Source: Streptomyces radicis (lineage in GTDB: Bacteria > Actinomycetota > Actinomycetes > Streptomycetales > Streptomycetaceae). Taken from it: DNA of 64,000 bases. Of this stretch, positions 60,377 to 64,000 are shown piece by piece; positions within the stretch are counted from its first letter, which is position 1, and each line of letters opens with the position of its first letter. Where the stretch lies: positions 186,001 through 250,000 of the forward strand of contig NZ_RBDY01000004.1 of the NCBI RefSeq assembly GCF_003626575.1, read 5' to 3'. The notes beneath the pieces are model-generated. The model did not search any database, had not been told where the DNA came from, and saw only the letters and a list, made by a program, of their open reading frames with translations. The translations under genes and the position numbers were made by a program.

Positions 60377-62482
60377 TCAGCCTTCCTGTGCGGGGACGGG
60401 TCGGCGCGCCGGGTCGCCCGGCGCGGGAGCGGTGTGCGCGGGGGGCGCGTCGTCGGCGTCCTGCGCGGTGTTGCGCGCCTCGGCCTTGGCGGCCAGGGCG
60501 GCGACGGCCGCGGCGAAGCGCGCCTGGGACGGCGGCTCGTCGGGGCCGATGAGGTACTGCTTCAGCTCGCGGCGCGCGCCCGCGAGCGGGTCGTGCTCCG
60601 GGTCGCCGGGAGCGTGCGCGGCGGCGATGACCTCGTCGAGCCGGTCGGCGTCGTTGGAGAGGATGACGGCGGCGCGCACCGCGGTGTTCTGGCGCCTGAA
60701 CTCCTCGGCGCCCAGGCCCGCGGAGTCGGTGACGGCGTAGGGCTTGCCGCTGGCGATGAAGTCGGAGACGACGCTCGAGATGTCGGAGATCAGGGCGTCC
60801 GACTCGTTGAAGCAGTCGAAGAGCAGCGGCTGCGGGCCCGTGATGACGCGGTGCTCCCACCAGCCGCGCGAGCGCCAGTAGGCGTCGTTCCACTCGACGA
60901 GCCGACGCTCCTCCTCGGCCGCCCGGGCCGCCGGGGTCTGCGCGTCGCGCGAGACCGACGCGTCGTCCCACACGGCCACCGCGGCCTGGCCGTACGCGCC
61001 GCTCTCCGCCATCGCGCGCAGCGTCGCCGCGGCGCGCTCCCGCTCGGCCCCGCCCACGGCGGCGGCCTCGCGCCAGCGTGGATCGGCGGCGCGTTCGGCG
61101 GCCGCGCGCTCCATCATCTCCACGATGCGCCGGTGCGCGGCGGCGGCCTCGGGGTCGCGCGAGCCGGTGAACGGGTGCGGCTTGTACAGCACGCGCACAG
61201 GGCGCTCCGACGCCAGCAGGCCGCGGATGATGTTCTCGCCCGCGAGCAGCAACGACGTGTTCCCCGGCTCGTCGGTCCAGCCCTCCCACGTGGGGGCGTA
61301 GAGCACGGTGGGCACGCGTCCCTCGCGCGGGCCCGCGCCGGTCTCGATGGACGCCAGCTGCGGGCGGCCCACCTCGACGATGTCCTCGTCCCGCACGCCC
61401 ACGTCGGCCAGCATGAAACGGTCGCGACCCGCCCGCCCCGCGGTCCACACCTCGTCGTACGCCTTGGCGTACGGGTTGATGCTGGCGACCTTGTCGCTGT
61501 CGCCGTGCCCGATGAAGACGTGCTTCATCGTCGGGACGCGCAGCAGGTGCAGGTTCTTGCCGACGTTCGCGGGGTAGAGCCCGACGCGCAGCATCGACAG
61601 GTCCAGGTTCATCAGGTCCACCGCGCTCGGCACGCACATCACCGGCACGGTCGTGGTGGCGAGCCTGCTGAGGATCGCGCGCTCCCGCAGGATGACCACG
61701 GTCCGCACATCCAGCCTGGCCATGGTGTCCAGCCACATGTTGACCTGGTAGGCGGAGTCCTTGGAGCCCGAGAAGTAGAGCGCGACCACCGGGCGGTACT
61801 CCCGCAGCCAGCCGTCGAACCACGCGAACGCCGCGTCCCTCGACGGCGGCAGCCGCCTGGCCCGCAGGAACGGCAGCAGCACCGCGACATAGCCGAGCAC
61901 CAGCGCGAGCGTGACGGCGATGCCCGCGTAGCCGAACGCCGCCGTGCCCGTCGCCACCGCGGCCAGCAGACCGGCCTGCGCGGGGACCTCGGTGTGCAGC
62001 ACCTTCTCGACGGCCCGGTGCGTGAGCCAGCGCGGCGGCCCGTCGGGCACCGGCATCGTGGACAGGTCGATGTTGCGCGTCCCGATCGGCAGCCGCCGCA
62101 GCCTGCGCAGCACCATCACCAGCGCGGTGTGCGGCGCCTGGAGCGCGTAGAACGCCAGGAAGCCCACGACGGCCGCGTAGAACATCCGCTCCCCGGCCCA
62201 GTCCTCGCGCGCGAGGAGCAGGACCAGCAGCAGCTGCCTGACCAGGAAGCGGACCGTGAGCCCGAGCCGCGCCTTGCCCATCCGCACCAGCAGATAGCTG
62301 CCCCTGCGGTGCAGGAAGTGGTCGCCCGCGTAGCTCAGCGCGGTGGCGGCGATGAACAGCCACGTCAACGGCAGCAGCGCGCCCAGCAGCATCAGCGGAT
62401 AGCTGACCCCCATGAGCAGCGCCGCCGCGAGCTCGGCACCGGTGGCGACCCCCGCGAGCCGGTGCAGCGGCCCCCCCGTCAT
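60377..62482 (-). CDS. TagF/TarL-like polyol-phosphate transferase, membrane-anchored
   Basis: A 701-residue paralogue of the gene at 54176: several N-terminal helices, then VVALYFSGSKDSAYQVNMWL, VPTMKHVFIGHGDSDKVASI, YAPTWEGWTDEPGNTSLLL and LFDCFNESDALISDISSVVS. An inserted Glu/Arg-rich segment splits the second half as in the paralogue. ATG 62482 overlaps the stop of the CDP-ribitol synthase gene (ATGA), so the two are coupled: nucleotide-activated polyol is made by one and used by the other. Confidence 0.88.
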   Translation of the reverse strand: MTGGPLHRLAGVATGAELAAALLMGVSYPLMLLGALLPLTWLFIAATALSYAGDHFLHRRGSYLLVRMGKARLGLTVRFLVRQLLLVLLLAREDWAGERMFYAAVVGFLAFYALQAPHTALVMVLRRLRRLPIGTRNIDLSTMPVPDGPPRWLTHRAVEKVLHTEVPAQAGLLAAVATGTAAFGYAGIAVTLALVLGYVAVLLPFLRARRLPPSRDAAFAWFDGWLREYRPVVALYFSGSKDSAYQVNMWLDTMARLDVRTVVILRERAILSRLATTTVPVMCVPSAVDLMNLDLSMLRVGLYPANVGKNLHLLRVPTMKHVFIGHGDSDKVASINPYAKAYDEVWTAGRAGRDRFMLADVGVRDEDIVEVGRPQLASIETGAGPREGRVPTVLYAPTWEGWTDEPGNTSLLLAGENIIRGLLASERPVRVLYKPHPFTGSRDPEAAAAHRRIVEMMERAAAERAADPRWREAAAVGGAERERAAATLRAMAESGAYGQAAVAVWDDASVSRDAQTPAARAAEEERRLVEWNDAYWRSRGWWEHRVITGPQPLLFDCFNESDALISDISSVVSDFIASGKPYAVTDSAGLGAEEFRRQNTAVRAAVILSNDADRLDEVIAAAHAPGDPEHDPLAGARRELKQYLIGPDEPPSQARFAAAVAALAAKAEARNTAQDADDAPPAHTAPAPGDPARRPVPAQEG

Positions 62483-63996
62483 GCCACCTCCCCGGCGGAG
62501 TCGGCGTCCGCGGCGATCGCGGCGGCGAGCGCCCGTTCGAACGACGCGGCCTGGCTCGCGTCGGCCGTCGGGTCCTGCTGGCGGACGTCGATCACGTGCC
62601 CGGTCATGGGCGACAGCAGGACGTCGAGCGACGTGCGCGCCACGGCCTCGGACGACAGCAGCGTGCCCGCGGGCTCGTCGCCGAACGCCCGCGTGCGCAT
62701 CGGGGTCGCGGTCCGCTCGGGGTTGACACAGTTGACGCGGATGCCGTCGGCGGCCCACTCGTCGGCGAGCGCCTGTGTGAGGTTGACCATCGCGGCCTTG
62801 GTCGACGAGTAGAGGCTGTACTCGGCGCGGCCCCGCGTGTAGCTGCTCGACGTGTAGAGCAGCAGCTGGCCGCCGGACTCCGCGAGGTACCGGTGGGCGG
62901 CGCGCGCGATCCGCACGGGTGCCAGGTAGTTGACGGTGAGCGCCTCCTCGATCGCGGCGTCCTCCGTCTCCGCCAGCTTCCCGATGCGCAGCACGCCCGC
63001 GGTGTTCACGACATAGTCCACGCGCCCGGTCTCCGCGTACGCGCGGGCGAGGGCGTCGGCGACGTCGCGGGGGTTCTCCACATGGGTGCCCGTGGTGGAA
63101 CGGCCCAGCGCGTACACCGTCGCGCCATGGCGCTCGGCCAGGTCCGCGACGTCCTTGCCGATGCCGTACGAGCCGCCGAAGACGACGACCGTCGCGCCGT
63201 TCAGCCGCTCGCGGTAGGCGTCTTCGTCGGACTGCGCGGGCGCGGCCGTGGAGGCGAGCTGGAACAGCTTGTCGGCGATGAAGACGTCGACGGGCTGGGT
63301 CACCTTCATGTTGAACTCGTCGCCGGGCACCACATGGATCGGCACATCGGGCAGATACCTCAGCACCACGGAACAGTCGTCAGTGGCCTGGAAGTTGGGG
63401 TCATCGGCGGCGATCTCGTAGGCCCTGCGGATCGTGGAGAGCCGGAACGCCTGCGGGGTCTGGCCCCGGCGCAGTCGCGAGCGGTCCGGCACATCGGTGA
63501 TGAACTCGCCGTCCTCGCCGTGCGTGCGCGTGACGATGATGGTGTCGGCCGACGGTATGGCGACGTCCACGGCGCGGTAACGGTCGAGCGCCGCCACGCA
63601 GTCCGCTATGACGCGGCGCGACAGCAGCGGGCGGACCGCGTCGTGGAACAGCACGTTGCGGTCCTGGCCGTCGGCGAGCCCCTCGCCCAGCACCTCGATG
63701 GCGCGCCGCGTCGTCTCGTTCCGCGTCGAGCCGCCCTCCACGACCCGGGTGACCTTGCCGAGGCCGCCCTTGGCGACGATCTTCTCCACCTCGGCCGTGT
63801 ACCCCGGGGCCATCATCACGAGGACGTCGTCGATCTCCTCGGCCTCCTCGAAGATCGCGAGGGTGTGCTCGATGACCGCCTTGCCCGCCACCTTGATCAG
63901 CTGCTTCGGAATGGAGAGCCCTACGCGCTGACCCGTTCCACCGGCCAGCACGACCGCGGTGGTGTGTGGGGACGGGCCTGGGGGATGGATGGTCAA
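62479..63996 (-). CDS. Bifunctional ribitol-5-phosphate cytidylyltransferase/reductase
   Basis: 505 residues in two domains. Residues about 12-245 are an IspD/TarI cytidylyltransferase (VVLAGGTGQRVGLSIPKQLI, LFHDAVRPLLS, RRGQTPQAF). About 260-500 are a short-chain dehydrogenase (VVFGGSYGIGKDVA, VNTAGVLRIG, catalytic YSLYSSTKAAM). The layout is that of Haemophilus Bcs1, which reduces ribulose 5-phosphate and makes CDP-ribitol. Coupled to a TarL-like gene, it points to poly(ribitol phosphate). The start is uncertain: TTG at 63996 is four bases from the window edge and the gene may begin outside. Confidence 0.88.
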   Translation of the reverse strand: MTIHPPGPSPHTTAVVLAGGTGQRVGLSIPKQLIKVAGKAVIEHTLAIFEEAEEIDDVLVMMAPGYTAEVEKIVAKGGLGKVTRVVEGGSTRNETTRRAIEVLGEGLADGQDRNVLFHDAVRPLLSRRVIADCVAALDRYRAVDVAIPSADTIIVTRTHGEDGEFITDVPDRSRLRRGQTPQAFRLSTIRRAYEIAADDPNFQATDDCSVVLRYLPDVPIHVVPGDEFNMKVTQPVDVFIADKLFQLASTAAPAQSDEDAYRERLNGATVVVFGGSYGIGKDVADLAERHGATVYALGRSTTGTHVENPRDVADALARAYAETGRVDYVVNTAGVLRIGKLAETEDAAIEEALTVNYLAPVRIARAAHRYLAESGGQLLLYTSSSYTRGRAEYSLYSSTKAAMVNLTQALADEWAADGIRVNCVNPERTATPMRTRAFGDEPAGTLLSSEAVARTSLDVLLSPMTGHVIDVRQQDPTADASQAASFERALAAAIAADADSAGEVA

Positions 63997-64000
63997 GGAA

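Overview
The window is high-GC DNA with dense GTG/ATG/TTG starts and strong GGAGG-type ribosome sites, typical of a filamentous actinomycete. The gene order on the right (ribosome silencing factor, LCP-like wall protein, nadD, proA, proB, then TagF-like polymerases) fits a Streptomyces or close relative as I remember that chromosome; this is recalled, not searched.

The window has two halves, split at a tRNA-Ala(GGC) gene (40862-40934). Left of it (1-40.8 kb) is accessory, heavily rearranged DNA: intact catabolic and regulatory operons separated by stretches of gene remnants (MarR and quinone reductase pieces, an MMPL transporter fused to a histidine-kinase tail, a FAD monooxygenase tail, GPP34, TfuA, RHS, SDR, DUF6545, QueD/QueE and a tyrosine integrase). 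Right of it (41-64 kb) is a compact, nearly intact core region.

Layout. 1-504: start of gnd. 1225-3573: CebR-like LacI repressor divergent from a GH6 cellulase, with two CebR-type boxes between. 4105-5091: PLP-dependent dehydratase-like enzyme. 5072-6824: chimeric MMPL/kinase pseudogene. 6936-9243: MFS exporter and its TetR repressor with three matching palindromes. 9518-11741: hexapeptide acyltransferase with a helical C-terminal domain, and a truncated rhamnosidase-like tail. 11833-22582: a complete type I-E CRISPR-Cas locus (cas3, cse1, cse2, cas7e, cas5e, cas6e, cas1e, cas2e, all on the minus strand) with array 1 downstream of cas2 and array 2 upstream of cas3; array 3 lies 10 kb away (33001-33639). 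22977-24266: class-C beta-lactamase-fold hydrolase. 24394-26133: ThDP-dependent PoxB-like enzyme. 26648-30109: EamA exporter, aminotransferase, Dabb protein and a BacA-like prephenate decarboxylase, sharing operator-like motifs. 35380-39512: sugar ABC importer with a co-transcribed HSL-type esterase, divergent from a TetR gene.

Core half. 41014-43906: small zinc-ribbon protein, MFS exporter and divergent XRE/MmyB-like regulator. 43929-47698: phosphatase, rsfS, LCP-like protein, nadD and a small membrane protein. 47908-50904: M48 protease and two membrane proteins. 50954-54023: proA, a small conserved gene, proB. 54176-63996: three TagF/TarL-like glycerol/ribitol-phosphate transferases, an acyltransferase-3 membrane protein and a cytidylyltransferase-reductase fusion that would make CDP-ribitol: a wall teichoic-acid polymer module.

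Most interesting: (i) a solitary CRISPR-repeat-like hairpin with its own promoter-like sequence between cas3 and cse1, resembling a natural guide for cas self-regulation; (ii) array 1, flanked by two convergent leaders and ending in a hybrid repeat; (iii) the BacA-aminotransferase-Dabb cassette, a possible small pathway to a prephenate-derived amino acid.
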